Shown: positions 22,919 through 31,435, counted from the stretch's first letter. The stretch: DNA of 34,290 bases from Actinacidiphila acidipaludis (GCF_019890725.1 NZ_JAINZZ010000073.1:1-34290); one strand, 5' to 3'. Made by a program: numbers and translations. Notes: generated by a model not told the origin, from the letters alone.

Positions 22919-24250
22919 ATGCCCGTCACGCGCAGCCTCCCTCGTCCACGGGTCCGTCCCCGCGGATCCCTCCTCGTCCTGACGGCGACGACGCTCGCCG
23001 CGACATTCCTCGGGCCGGCCGGCACCGCGTCCGCCGCCGGCACGCACGGCGATGCGGGCCGGCCGGTGGCGGCAGGAGCCGCGGACCGCGCCGCGTCCGG
23101 CGTCAGCAGCGTCGAGTACCACCTCGGCGAGCGGGCGTTCACCGTCCCGAACACCGGCGGGGCGCGCGCCGAGCTGACCGGCGTCGTCCACTACCCCACC
23201 GACCTCGGCACCGGCCCCAGGCCGGTCGTGGTGATCCTGCACGGCCTGTGGTGGTCGTGCGCCGACCAGGCCGCGTGGACGGCCGGGCAGAAGGCCCAGC
23301 AGGCCGGTGACGAACAGGAGGCGGACAAGCAGCTGCACTTCCTGAGCCAGTGGCCGTGCAGGCCCGGCGCCGGGGCGATGGAGAGTTACCGCGGCTTCGA
23401 CTACCTGGGCGAGCAGTTGGCCCGCCAGGGCTTCGTCACCATCTCCATCAGCGCGGACGGGCTCAACGCCGTCGATCCCAGCGGCGCCGACGGCGACGCC
23501 GCACGGACCGCGCTCATCAACGCGCACCTGGCGATGTGGGCCCGGCTGGCGGCCACCGGAACCGGCCCGCTGGCCGGGCACTTCACGCGCACCGGCACCG
23601 GACAGGCGGTCTCGGTGGACTTCCGCGGCCGGCTGGACATGACCGACGTCGGCACCCTCGGCCATTCGCGCGGCGGACGCGCGGTGCAGTGGCAGGCGTC
23701 CAACGCGAACCGCGGGGACTGGCCCCAGGGCGTGGCGATCAGGGCGGTGCTGCCCCTGGCCGCGGTCGACCCGGCGATCGACGGCACCCCCGAGCAGTCG
23801 CTGACCGCCCCCGACATCCCGTTCATATCCACGTTCGGCACATGCGACCGCGGTGGTTTCAGCAGCACCAAGGAGGGCGACGTCTACTACACCGAGGCGG
23901 GCGCCCGGCCGGAGCGGTCCGCGACGATCCGGACCCTGCACCTGATCGGCGGCAACCACAACTTCTTCAACACCCGCTGGTCGCCCAGCAGCGGGCTGCC
24001 CGCGGCGGCCGACGACGCCGAGCACGACGGCCCGGCCGGCACCTGCGTCAGCGACGCCGACGGCACGACCGACATCCCCCAGCTCACCGAGACCGCCGAA
24101 CGCCGCGCCCTCGCGACCTACGCCACCGCCTTCTTCCAGCGCTACCTGAACGACGACCGTTCGTCCGACCGCGTCCTGAACGGCACGGTCCGCCCCCTCG
24201 GCCCCGCGATCCCCGTCGAGATCGCCACGACGCGCCCTTCGGGCCGATGA
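22919..24250 (+). CDS. Secreted alpha/beta hydrolase
   Basis: 443 residues. An arginine-rich start and hydrophobic core give a signal peptide (possibly Tat-like; MPVTRSLPRPRVRPRG) with likely cleavage at TASAA near residue 40. The alpha/beta-hydrolase elements are VVILHGLWW (oxyanion region, ~104-112), the nucleophile elbow GHSRGGR with Ser ~250, and a candidate catalytic His ~347 in GGNHNFFN. Cysteines at ~114, 147 and 309 fit an exported protein. The Gly-His-Ser-Arg-Gly-Gly elbow is typical of PET-hydrolase/acetyl-xylan-esterase-like and related secreted esterases, but the substrate is not evident. ATG 22919 follows AAAGGCGGAG closely. The gene is convergent with the ABC permease gene across a strong bidirectional terminator. 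Confidence 0.87.
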   Translation: MPVTRSLPRPRVRPRGSLLVLTATTLAATFLGPAGTASAAGTHGDAGRPVAAGAADRAASGVSSVEYHLGERAFTVPNTGGARAELTGVVHYPTDLGTGPRPVVVILHGLWWSCADQAAWTAGQKAQQAGDEQEADKQLHFLSQWPCRPGAGAMESYRGFDYLGEQLARQGFVTISISADGLNAVDPSGADGDAARTALINAHLAMWARLAATGTGPLAGHFTRTGTGQAVSVDFRGRLDMTDVGTLGHSRGGRAVQWQASNANRGDWPQGVAIRAVLPLAAVDPAIDGTPEQSLTAPDIPFISTFGTCDRGGFSSTKEGDVYYTEAGARPERSATIRTLHLIGGNHNFFNTRWSPSSGLPAAADDAEHDGPAGTCVSDADGTTDIPQLTETAERRALATYATAFFQRYLNDDRSSDRVLNGTVRPLGPAIPVEIATTRPSGR

Positions 24251-24334
24251 GCCGCGTGAGCAAGTGACGCTCCGCGCCGCCGTGTTCTGACGGCGGAGGC
24301 ACCGAACGCCACCGGCGTGGACGACCGCACGACA

Positions 24335-24367
24335 GCGAGCCCCGGGCCCGATCGGTCCGGGGCTCGC
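24335..24367. terminator. Bidirectional terminator between convergent genes
   Basis: A perfect 11-bp stem (24335-24345 with 24357-24367) is extended inward by a G.T wobble and two pairs, leaving a 5-nt loop. It lies between the stop of the secreted hydrolase (plus) and the stop of the ABC permease (minus), so it can end both transcripts. Confidence 0.85.
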
Positions 24368-24387
24368 CGCACGAGTGGGAGCCGGCG

Positions 24388-25614
24388 TCAGGCCGCGGCC
24401 AGTGCCTCGGTCGGGGGGAGGCGGGCCGCTCGGAGGGACGGATAGACGCCGGCGGCCATACCGATCAGCAGCGCCGCGCCGAGTCCCCCGGCCAGGGACG
24501 AGACCGGGACGACCGGCGGCCAGCCCTGGAACGTGGCGTAGCCGAGCACCGCCGCCGCACCGGCGGCGGCCCCCAGCGCGCCGCCGGCCGCGGAGAGGAT
24601 CACCGCCTCGGTCAGGAACTGGCCCCTGATCTGGCCGCGATTGGCGCCCAGCGCCCGGCGCAGGCCGATCTCGCGGCGGCGCTCCAGCACCGAGATGATC
24701 ATCGTGTTGGCCACGCCGATGCCGCCGACGAGCAGCGCCACCCCGGCCAGGCCCAGGAAGAGGGACGAGAAGGTGTGCTCGGTGGCGCGTTTGGCGGCGA
24801 GGGCGTCGGAGGGGCGGCTCACCTCCACGAGCCCGGGCAGTTGCGGGTAGAGGGTGGCGGGCAGCACCGCGCGGACGTCCTCCAGCGCGTCCTCGCGGGC
24901 CTTGACGTAGACCACCGTGGGATGCCCGTCGAACGTCAGATAGCGCGTGGCGGCCGGCCAGCCGACCATGACGGACTGTTCCAGCTCCGGCGTGAGCGGC
25001 ATCGGGTCGAGGATACCGATGACCGTGAACAGCCGCTTGTCGATGGTCACTTGGGGCAGCGGACCACTCGGAGGCAACTGCCGGAAACCCAGCCAGGCGG
25101 CGGCCTGGTAGCCGAGCACCACCGTGGGGAAGCGGTCCGTGGCCACTGAGAGGAAACGGCCGGTGTGCACGCGCCCGCCGACGGCCGCCAGCAGGTCGTC
25201 CCGGGCGGCCAGCACGCTGATGCCGACGCTGTCGCTCGGGTCGGACCGGTCGGTGCGCTGCACACCCCGGTGGGTGTTGGCGACGGCACTCGCCTGCGTG
25301 ACCGGCCCGATGCGCCGGGCCATGGCGTCCGCGTCCTGCGGCAGCAGCACCGGTGGCGTCTGGTTGGGCTGCGGCTGTGCCTGGAGCAGGTTGGTGCCCA
25401 GTGCGGTCAGTTGCTCCAGCAGCCCTTTCTGGCTGGAGGCCGGGATGCCGGTCACGACGATCATCGTGGCGATGCCGATCGAGATCCCCAGCGCCGACAG
25501 CGCCGCCCGCAGTCTGCGCACCCGCAGTCCCACGAGCCCGAGCCGCAGCACGTCACCGGGGGACAGCCGCACGGGGCCGGGCCTGGTGCCGTCGGTGGTC
25601 CTTGTCCGCCTCAT
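24388..25614 (-). CDS. MacB/FtsX-type ABC transporter permease
   Basis: 408 residues. The layout is that of MacB/LolC-like permeases: one N-terminal membrane helix after LRLGLVGLRVRRLRAALSAL (~25-60), a large extracytoplasmic MacB-PCD domain (~60-275) and three C-terminal helices (~280-400). The conserved FtsX-domain segment NTMIISVLERRREIGLRRAL lies between TM2 and TM3. These permeases work by mechanotransmission with an ATPase and a fusion adaptor, exporting peptides, lipids or drugs or pulling on outer-layer substrates. ATG 25614 overlaps the ATPase stop by 4 nt (ATGA), and AAGGAGG lies 7 nt upstream. It is the last gene of the four-gene operon. Confidence 0.92.
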   Translation of the reverse strand: MRRTRTTDGTRPGPVRLSPGDVLRLGLVGLRVRRLRAALSALGISIGIATMIVVTGIPASSQKGLLEQLTALGTNLLQAQPQPNQTPPVLLPQDADAMARRIGPVTQASAVANTHRGVQRTDRSDPSDSVGISVLAARDDLLAAVGGRVHTGRFLSVATDRFPTVVLGYQAAAWLGFRQLPPSGPLPQVTIDKRLFTVIGILDPMPLTPELEQSVMVGWPAATRYLTFDGHPTVVYVKAREDALEDVRAVLPATLYPQLPGLVEVSRPSDALAAKRATEHTFSSLFLGLAGVALLVGGIGVANTMIISVLERRREIGLRRALGANRGQIRGQFLTEAVILSAAGGALGAAAGAAAVLGYATFQGWPPVVPVSSLAGGLGAALLIGMAAGVYPSLRAARLPPTEALAAA

Positions 25615-26384
25615 ACGGCGGCCTCCTTCGTCGGCCCGTCCGGTAGCGGGCGCGGCACCCGTTCTCCGGCGGCGCCGGTGTCGATCACGATCCGGCCGTC
25701 GCGCAGTTCGACGCGGCGCGGCAGCAGCGCCGCGATCTCCCGGTCGTGCGTGATGACGGCGATGGTGGTGCCCTCCGCGTTGAGACGGGTGAGCAGGTCG
25801 AGGACGGCCCGGCCGTTGGCGCTGTCCAGGGCGCCGGTGGGCTCGTCGGCCAGCACGAGGGCGGGCGAGTTGACCAGGGCGCGGGCGATGGCGACCCGCT
25901 GCCGTTCGCCGCCGGAGAGCTGGTGCGGGAGGTGGCTCAGGCGGTGCGCCATGCCGACACGGGCCAGGGCCTCTTCGGCCAGCGGGCGCCGCCGGCGCCG
26001 CGGGACTCCGGCGTAGAGCAGCCCGGTGGCCACGTTCTCCGTCGCGCTGAGGCCGTCGGTGAGGTGGAACTGCTGGAACACGAACCCGAGCCAGCGGGCG
26101 CGCAGCACCGACAGGCGTCGGTCCGGCAGGCCCGCGACGTCGTGGCCCGCGACCTCCACGGTGCCCTCGCTCGGCAGGTCGAGGGTGCCCATGAGGTGGA
26201 GCAGGGTGGACTTGCCCGAACCCGAGGGGCCGATGACGGCGAGCAGTTCGCCCACCGTCACGGTGAGGGAGACACGATCGAGAGCCGTGACTCCGCCCGG
26301 GTACGTCTTGCTGACCTCACGCACCCGCAGGACCTCCCGCCGGGGCGAGGCGTTCGTGGTACCGCTGCCCGCCGTCTGCGTCAT
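25611..26384 (-). CDS. MacB/LolD-type ABC transporter ATP-binding protein
   Basis: 257 residues with all nucleotide-binding motifs intact: Walker A GPSGSGKST (52-60), Q-loop FVFQQFHL (~101-108), signature LSGGE (156-160), Walker B LVLADEP (176-182) and H-loop His ~213. The GALDSANG D-loop region and overall length are those of the LolD/MacB subfamily, which pairs with the adjacent permease. It powers the tripartite exporter at the inner face of the membrane. The ATG overlaps the adaptor stop by 4 nt (ATGA), so translational coupling is likely on both sides. Confidence 0.95.
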   Translation of the reverse strand: MTQTAGSGTTNASPRREVLRVREVSKTYPGGVTALDRVSLTVTVGELLAVIGPSGSGKSTLLHLMGTLDLPSEGTVEVAGHDVAGLPDRRLSVLRARWLGFVFQQFHLTDGLSATENVATGLLYAGVPRRRRRPLAEEALARVGMAHRLSHLPHQLSGGERQRVAIARALVNSPALVLADEPTGALDSANGRAVLDLLTRLNAEGTTIAVITHDREIAALLPRRVELRDGRIVIDTGAAGERVPRPLPDGPTKEAAV

Positions 26385-27775
26385 GACGCCGTCTCCACCC
26401 GCAGGCCCGCGGTCACGCCCGGCCCGCTCACCTCGACCTGACCGGCGGCGAACAGCCCGGTGGTGACGGCGACCAGCGTGCCGTCGGTACGCTGCAGCGC
26501 GTACCCGCCCTCCTTCAGGGCCACCAGCGCGGTGACGGGGACGGCGAGCACTCCGTGCCGGGTCGTCGTGGTGAACCGCACGGTGACCGGCGCCGCGTCG
26601 AGCCCCGCGAGGTCGCTCGCGTGCACGGGCGCGACGGTGACGTCCACCGTGGGCGGGGAATTGGGGTCCTGCTGGCCGGACCCCGCGTCGTTGCCGCCGG
26701 CCTGGACGGTGTGGCTGACGGCGGTGACCGTGCCGGGCACCGACCGCTCGTACGGCAGCGTGATCGTCACCATCGCGCCGGCCTTGATGCCGGTGTCGTC
26801 GCCGGCCTCGACGGGCACGGTGACCCGGCGGCCGGTCGCGGTGACCGACATCAGCGTCTCCTGCACCGGGTCGCCCAAGCGCGCCTGCACCTGCCCGATC
26901 CGCACGGGCCCGGGCAGCACCACGGTCTGCCCCACGCCGAGCGTGCCGGTCGCCGTCATCCCGATGTGCTGCTGCCAGCGCTTGACGGCCGCGGCCAGTT
27001 CCGCGGTGTAGGTGGCGCCGTGCCCGTCGGTGTCCGGCGGGCGGTAGCCGATGGCGTACCCCAGGGCCTGGAGGTTGTCGGCGACGACGGTGACGTCGCC
27101 GCCCCGCTGCGGCGTCTGTTTGCCGGCCGGCGCCTTGAGGGTCCGGAAGAGCGGGGTGCCGCCGTAGAAGAGGACCACCGGCTGGTCGTCCGCGCGGTAG
27201 AGGCTGTGGCCGCGGGTCACCGTGGCGCCGGCCGTGGCGAGTGCGGTCACCACTCCCGTGCCGCGGCCGGTGACCGGAGTCTGCGGGCCGAAGCCGAGGG
27301 TGCCGGGCAGACTCCGGCTGTCGGACAGGTCGGTCCTGGCGACGGTGGCGGTGTGCACGTCGGCGGCGCTGACCGGCGGTCCCGGCGGCTTGTGGCCGTG
27401 GTCGCGCAGGGCGACGGCACCGGTCGTCAGGCCACCGGCCACCAGCAGGAGGGCGGCGAGCGCGGCGAGACGGGCCCGGGGGCGCCGGGTCCGGACCTCA
27501 CCGTCGGGGGTGCCGGCGCCGGCCTGCTCGGGCACCACCGGTTCGTGCGCCGGCTCGTTCGCCGGAACTGCCTCCGGCTCCGGCTCCCAGGACTCCCCCG
27601 GGCGCGTCGTCTCGCTTCTGGACGACTGCGTGCCCTCCGCCGGCGCGGGCACGGGACCACCCGCGCCGGACCCGAGCGGTGACGGACGATGCGCGTTCTG
27701 GGCGGGTACGGACGGTACTGAAGGTACTGACGGTACTGACGGTACTGACGGTAGTGAAGGTACGGACTCGCTCAC
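26381..27775 (-). CDS. Membrane-fusion-type adaptor with peptidoglycan-binding domain
   Basis: 464 residues. A disordered cytoplasmic N-terminus begins with seven Ser-Val-Pro-type triplets, followed by a Pro/Glu-rich region. A single membrane helix lies at ~102-123 (LAALAALLLVAGGLTTGAVA). The extracytoplasmic part has a lipoyl/barrel-sandwich start (RTDLSDSRSLPGTLGFG), a PG_binding_1-like domain at ~228-280 (VVADNLQALGYAIG, WQQHIGMTATGTLGVGQ), and beta-barrel segments to the C-terminus. The peptidoglycan-binding insertion is common in actinobacterial efflux adaptors. It should connect the MacB-type permease with the cell wall. GTG 27775 has GGGGAAG 9 nt upstream and begins 4 nt after the lipoprotein stop; the 3' end overlaps the ATPase start. 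Confidence 0.9.
   Translation of the reverse strand: MSESVPSLPSVPSVPSVPSVPSVPAQNAHRPSPLGSGAGGPVPAPAEGTQSSRSETTRPGESWEPEPEAVPANEPAHEPVVPEQAGAGTPDGEVRTRRPRARLAALAALLLVAGGLTTGAVALRDHGHKPPGPPVSAADVHTATVARTDLSDSRSLPGTLGFGPQTPVTGRGTGVVTALATAGATVTRGHSLYRADDQPVVLFYGGTPLFRTLKAPAGKQTPQRGGDVTVVADNLQALGYAIGYRPPDTDGHGATYTAELAAAVKRWQQHIGMTATGTLGVGQTVVLPGPVRIGQVQARLGDPVQETLMSVTATGRRVTVPVEAGDDTGIKAGAMVTITLPYERSVPGTVTAVSHTVQAGGNDAGSGQQDPNSPPTVDVTVAPVHASDLAGLDAAPVTVRFTTTTRHGVLAVPVTALVALKEGGYALQRTDGTLVAVTTGLFAAGQVEVSGPGVTAGLRVETAS
27704..27766 (-). repeat. Seven 9-bp tandem units encoding Ser-Val-Pro
   Basis: Codons 4-24 of the adaptor gene are seven copies of a 9-bp unit, most commonly TCAGTACCG on the coding strand. 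TCA and GTA are rare codons in Streptomyces, so the block stands out in composition. Repeat number could vary by slippage in frame without breaking the gene. Confidence 0.9.
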
Positions 27776-27779
27776 GGCA

Positions 27780-28550
27780 CTACTTCCCCGTCCCGCCGCC
27801 GAAGGCCTGCCGCTGGCACTGGTCCTCGATCTGGCCCTCGTTCGCCGGGACTTGGGTGGTGCTGCTGTCGTAGGTCCAGCCGAGGCCGCCCGGGTCCACG
27901 CTGGTGTCCGGCACGAGGTGGACCATGACGCCGTGCGCGCGCAGGCAGGAGATCTCGGCGAGGGTGTCGTCCCGGTAGTGCGGGTTGAGCGCCGGGTTCA
28001 GCTCCGGCGGTTCCTGCGGCAGCTTGTCCTCGCAGGCCGCGCTCGCCTGCTTCGGAACGGGGTCCGCGACCGTCTTCGGCGCGCCCGCCACTCCGGCGCG
28101 GGTGGTCGTCCAGCGGGCGCCGTGGTCGACCAGGCACACGTCCCACGCGTGGATCAGCGCCTCGCGTTCGGCGGGCGTGTCGTCCAGGCGTTCCTGCGGC
28201 CGCGTCGACGAGCCGGCGCCGGTGGGCACCGTCCCCGGGCCGGTGGGAGTGGCCGGAGTTCCGGGGGCGGCACCGTCGGTGGCGGCCGGAGCGGTGGCCG
28301 GGGGCGTGCTCGGGAGCGAGGCGACGCCCGCGGCGGCCTTGCCTCCGCCCCCGCAACCGGTGAGGGCGAGCAGGCACAGCGCCGCGGCCGACGCCGGGAG
28401 GAGGATGCGGCGGGCATGCGGGCGTGGACCGGGGACCCGCGGCGCTGTCCGGTGGTCGCGTGTCGCCCGCGACGCGAGCGGACGGGGGGCGACCGGACGG
28501 GACGCGACCGGAGGGGGCGCAGACGGACGGGTGGTGGTGTTCGGTGACAT
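27780..28550 (-). CDS. Secreted lipoprotein, first gene of the exporter operon
   Basis: 256 residues. A lipobox LALTGC ends at Cys 66, followed by GGGG, after a hydrophobic stretch (ILLPASAAALCLLALTG). The segment before it is unusually long, with about 45 Arg/Pro/Ala-rich residues, but no later ATG or GTG is available, so the start stays at ATG 28550. The mature protein has a Pro/Ala/Thr linker (~78-115) and a C-terminal domain with four cysteines, in AWDVCLVDHG, SAACEDKLP, EISCLRAHGV and IEDQCQRQ, which may form two disulfides. The Cys-Leu-x-x-His-Gly motif recurs in Streptomyces lipoproteins of unknown function next to exporters. It could present substrate to, or sense substrate for, the adaptor 4 nt downstream. 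Confidence 0.83.
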   Translation of the reverse strand: MSPNTTTRPSAPPPVASRPVAPRPLASRATRDHRTAPRVPGPRPHARRILLPASAAALCLLALTGCGGGGKAAAGVASLPSTPPATAPAATDGAAPGTPATPTGPGTVPTGAGSSTRPQERLDDTPAEREALIHAWDVCLVDHGARWTTTRAGVAGAPKTVADPVPKQASAACEDKLPQEPPELNPALNPHYRDDTLAEISCLRAHGVMVHLVPDTSVDPGGLGWTYDSSTTQVPANEGQIEDQCQRQAFGGGTGK

Positions 28551-28573
28551 GCCCGGGGACGCTAGGCGGGGGA

Positions 28574-28592
28574 TGTCAGGAGATTGTCAGGA
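28574..28592. promoter_or_regulatory. Direct repeat TGTCAGGA-N3-TGTCAGGA (response-regulator site)
   Basis: Two identical 8-mers at 28574-28581 and 28585-28592 have an 11-bp period, so both lie on one face of the DNA, the arrangement bound by dimers of OmpR-type response regulators. The site lies 24-42 nt upstream of the lipoprotein ATG (minus strand) and 83-101 nt upstream of the response-regulator ATG (plus strand). It is well placed to control the exporter operon. Confidence 0.7.
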
Positions 28593-28661
28593 AGCCGTAG
28601 TCCTCCGGTGGCGCCGCTGCCCGGACGCCCGCGGGACCGGTCAGCGGCCCGTCCGCCTTCC

Positions 28662-28667
28662 TACACT
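28662..28667 (+). promoter_or_regulatory. -10 element TACACT of a leaderless promoter
   Basis: TACACT ends 7 nt before the response-regulator ATG and no ribosome site is present, so the transcript probably starts at the ATG. No convincing -35 is visible. Confidence 0.5.
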
Positions 28668-28674
28668 CGACGCC

Positions 28675-29442
28675 ATGTGCGCACACGTGGTGGTCGCCGA
28701 GGACGATCCCAAGCAGGCCGAACTCATACGCCGGTACCTGGAGAACGAGGGCCACCGGGTGACCGTCGTGCACGACGGCCGGGCCGCTCTCGACGAGGCC
28801 AGGGCCGGCCGGCCGGAGCTGATGCTGCTGGACGTGATGATGCCGCGGGTCGACGGCCTGGACGTGTGCCGGGTGCTGCGCGCCGATCCCGCGCTGGCCG
28901 GGCTGCCGGTGCTGATGCTCACCGCGCGTTCCACCGAGGACGACCTGCTGCTCGGCCTCGACCTGGGCGCGGACGACTACATGACGAAGCCGTACAGCCC
29001 GCGCGAACTGATGGCCCGGGTGCGTACGTTGCTGCGCCGGGCGGCCGCCACGGTCCCGGCCGCTGCCGCCGTCGACCCGGTGCTGCGCGTCGGCGCGGTC
29101 ACCGTCGACCCGGCGCGTCACGAAGTGACCTGCGACGGGCGTCCCGTCGCCTGTACCCCGGGCGAGTTCGCGCTGCTGGCCCTGCTCGCCGCCGAACCCG
29201 GCCGGGTCTTCAGCCGGGCCCAGATCATCCAGCACCAGCACGGCTTCGACCGCTGGTTCACCTCGCGGACGGTGGACGTCCACGTGATGAACCTGCGGCG
29301 CAAGATCGAGCCCGCACCGGACCGTCCGTCCCGCCTCCTCACGGTCTACGGCGTCGGCTACAAGCTGGTGGCGGACGCGGGCCGCACGCCCGACGCGGGC
29401 ACTTCCGCCACTCCCGGCCAGGACGTCCGTGATGGCGCGTGA
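28675..29442 (+). CDS. OmpR/PhoB-family response regulator
   Basis: 255 residues. The receiver domain (1-120) has the acidic pair Glu 9/Asp 10-11, phospho-acceptor Asp 53 (LLDVMMPRVDG), Thr 83 and Lys 105 (DDYMTKPYSPREL). A linker leads to a winged-helix DNA-binding domain at about 140-240 (EFALLALLAAEPGRVFSRAQ, SRTVDVHVMNLRRKI, TVYGVGYKL). The gene seems leaderless: a -10-like TACACT ends 7 nt upstream and there is no Shine-Dalgarno sequence. It overlaps the kinase gene by 14 nt and diverges from the exporter operon across 124 nt, which contain the direct-repeat site. Control of that operon and possibly of its own gene is the natural inference. Confidence 0.95.
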   Translation: MCAHVVVAEDDPKQAELIRRYLENEGHRVTVVHDGRAALDEARAGRPELMLLDVMMPRVDGLDVCRVLRADPALAGLPVLMLTARSTEDDLLLGLDLGADDYMTKPYSPRELMARVRTLLRRAAATVPAAAAVDPVLRVGAVTVDPARHEVTCDGRPVACTPGEFALLALLAAEPGRVFSRAQIIQHQHGFDRWFTSRTVDVHVMNLRRKIEPAPDRPSRLLTVYGVGYKLVADAGRTPDAGTSATPGQDVRDGA

Positions 29443-31435
29443 CGTCCCGCTGCGCCGCAGCCTCCTCGTCAAGCTGATGGTGCTGGCCGCCCTCGTGGCG
29501 ACCGGGTCGATCGCCGCGACCGCCTGGCTGACCGTGCACATCACGGCCGTCGGTATCCGGCAGGAGCAGGGACAGGCGCTCACCGACGACGCCAAGGCGT
29601 ACGACCTGCTGCTCGGCTGGGCGGCCACCCACCACGAGTGGCAGGGGGCCGAGGGCACCGTGCGGTCGCTGGCCAAGGACACCGGGCTGCGGATCACCGT
29701 CACCGACACCCGTCGCCGGGTCCTGATCGACTCGGCGGGCAGGGCGGCGGAGGACTCCGGTGGGTCCGGCGCGTCCGGTGGCTCTGCGGGCGACCGGGCT
29801 GTGCCGGCGGACGGCGAGAGGGGAGACACGCTGCCGGCCCAGGCGTCCGCGACCGTCGATCCGCTGGCCGTGGACACCGCGCTGATCGCCCGCACCCAGA
29901 ACGCGGGCGGGCCGGTGGCGACGGATCTGCCGTCCGCCGTGCCGTGCCCGCAGGGCACACGCTGCCTGCCCACGCCCGCGCCCGCACCGGTGACCGAGGA
30001 CCGGTCGGCGCAGGCCTCGGCAGGGCCGCCGCCGACCGGTTCCGGCACCATCGACGCCCGTGCGGTCGGCCCGTTCCTGCTGCCCTCCGCCGAACGCGCG
30101 GACCTGCGCGGGACGGCCCTGCGCACCGCCGCCTGCCTGCGCGACCGGCTCCACCTGGACGCGCGGGTGCTGAGCACGCCGAGCGGGCGGTCCTACGTCC
30201 GCACGGCGCTGACCGGCCTGTACCTGCCGACCGACTGCGACACCGGCGTCCTGGCGCAGCCCACTGCCACCGAGACCCGCGCGCTGCGGCGGCTCGACGA
30301 CCTCGCGAACGCGTGCCTGCGCCGCGAGGGCGCCGGCACGGTCCGGATCGGGGTGGACTTCGGCTGGACGGCCACCGGACGGCGCACGGTTGCGGGCGAC
30401 GCGGCCGCCGCCTCCTGCGTGGACGCCGCCCGCCGGCAGCAGCTCGCACCGTATGTCGCCCCGCCCGCGCTGCTGTTCGTCAGCAGTCCGCGGCAGCCCG
30501 CGGCGACGTTCCTCGACCTCTCCCCCGCCAACCGTGCCCGGATCGCCGAGGTCACGGGCCTGGTCCTGCTGGTCACCCTGGCCGTCACCGCGCTGGCCGG
30601 GACCCGGATGGTCCGCCCGCTGCGGGAGCTGGCCGGCGCGGCCCGGCGGATGACCGACGGCGACCTGGGCGTACGGGTGAAGGTGACGGCCAACGACGAG
30701 ATGGGCCGGGTGGCAGCCGCCTTCAACTCCATGGCCGAACGCCGCGAGGAGTCCGAGGGGCTGCGCAAGGCGATGGTCGGCGACGTGGCCCACGAGCTGC
30801 GCAACCCGCTGAGCAACATCCGCGGCTGGCTGGAGGCCGCGCAGGACGGTCTGGTGGTCCCGGACCGCGAGCTGGTGACGTCCCTGCTGGACGAGGCGGT
30901 GCTGCTGCAGCACGTGATCGACGACCTGCGGGACCTGTCGGCGGCCGACGCCGGTGACCTGCGGCTGCACACCGAACCGCTGGACCTGGCCGAGGTCGTC
31001 GCCCAGGTGGCGACCGCGCACCGCGGCATCGCCGACGCGGCCGGCGTCACCCTGCGGACCGACGCGCCGGACCGGGTGACGCTGACCGCCGACCCGGTGC
31101 GGCTGCGGCAGGCGGTCGGCAACCTGGTGTCGAACGCGATCCGGCACACGCCGCCCGGCGGCACCGTCACCGTGCGCGCGGGCTCGCCCGCGGCGGGCCG
31201 CGCGGTGATCGAGGTGACCGACACGGGCACGGGCATCGCCCCCGACGACCTGCCCCGCGTCTTCGACCGGTTCTGGCGTGCCGACAAGTCCCGGACCCGC
31301 CGCACCGGCGGCAGCGGCCTGGGGCTGTCCATCGTCCGCAAACTCGCCGAGGCCCATGGCGGCACCGTCACCGCCACCAGTGCCCCCGCCCAGGGCTCCA
31401 CCTTCACCCTGACCCTCCCCGCCACACCGCCCTGA
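29429..31435 (+). CDS. BaeS-like sensor histidine kinase with a large cysteine-containing sensor domain
   Basis: 668 residues. TM1 lies at ~12-38 and TM2 at ~372-391. Between them is an extracytoplasmic domain of about 330 residues holding six cysteines (about 173, 179, 236, 270, 296, 330). HAMP follows (~392-445), then HisKA with His 455 in GDVAHELRNPLSNIRGW, and HATPase with the N box NLVSNAIRH, DTGTGIAPDDLPRVF and GGSGLGLSIVRKLAEAHGG. It autophosphorylates and passes phosphate to the upstream-encoded regulator. GTG 29429 is preferred because AGGA lies 5 nt upstream; ATG 29432 is the next codon but one base triplet away. The overlap with the regulator gene indicates translational coupling. 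The signal is unknown; an envelope-damaging or redox cue would fit the cysteine content. Confidence 0.94.
   Translation: MMARDVPLRRSLLVKLMVLAALVATGSIAATAWLTVHITAVGIRQEQGQALTDDAKAYDLLLGWAATHHEWQGAEGTVRSLAKDTGLRITVTDTRRRVLIDSAGRAAEDSGGSGASGGSAGDRAVPADGERGDTLPAQASATVDPLAVDTALIARTQNAGGPVATDLPSAVPCPQGTRCLPTPAPAPVTEDRSAQASAGPPPTGSGTIDARAVGPFLLPSAERADLRGTALRTAACLRDRLHLDARVLSTPSGRSYVRTALTGLYLPTDCDTGVLAQPTATETRALRRLDDLANACLRREGAGTVRIGVDFGWTATGRRTVAGDAAAASCVDAARRQQLAPYVAPPALLFVSSPRQPAATFLDLSPANRARIAEVTGLVLLVTLAVTALAGTRMVRPLRELAGAARRMTDGDLGVRVKVTANDEMGRVAAAFNSMAERREESEGLRKAMVGDVAHELRNPLSNIRGWLEAAQDGLVVPDRELVTSLLDEAVLLQHVIDDLRDLSAADAGDLRLHTEPLDLAEVVAQVATAHRGIADAAGVTLRTDAPDRVTLTADPVRLRQAVGNLVSNAIRHTPPGGTVTVRAGSPAAGRAVIEVTDTGTGIAPDDLPRVFDRFWRADKSRTRRTGGSGLGLSIVRKLAEAHGGTVTATSAPAQGSTFTLTLPATPP

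Noticed and set aside
27704..27766. Tandem repeat considered as a CRISPR or intergenic satellite
   Set aside because: The units are 9 bp without spacers and lie in frame inside the adaptor coding sequence, encoding Ser-Val-Pro.
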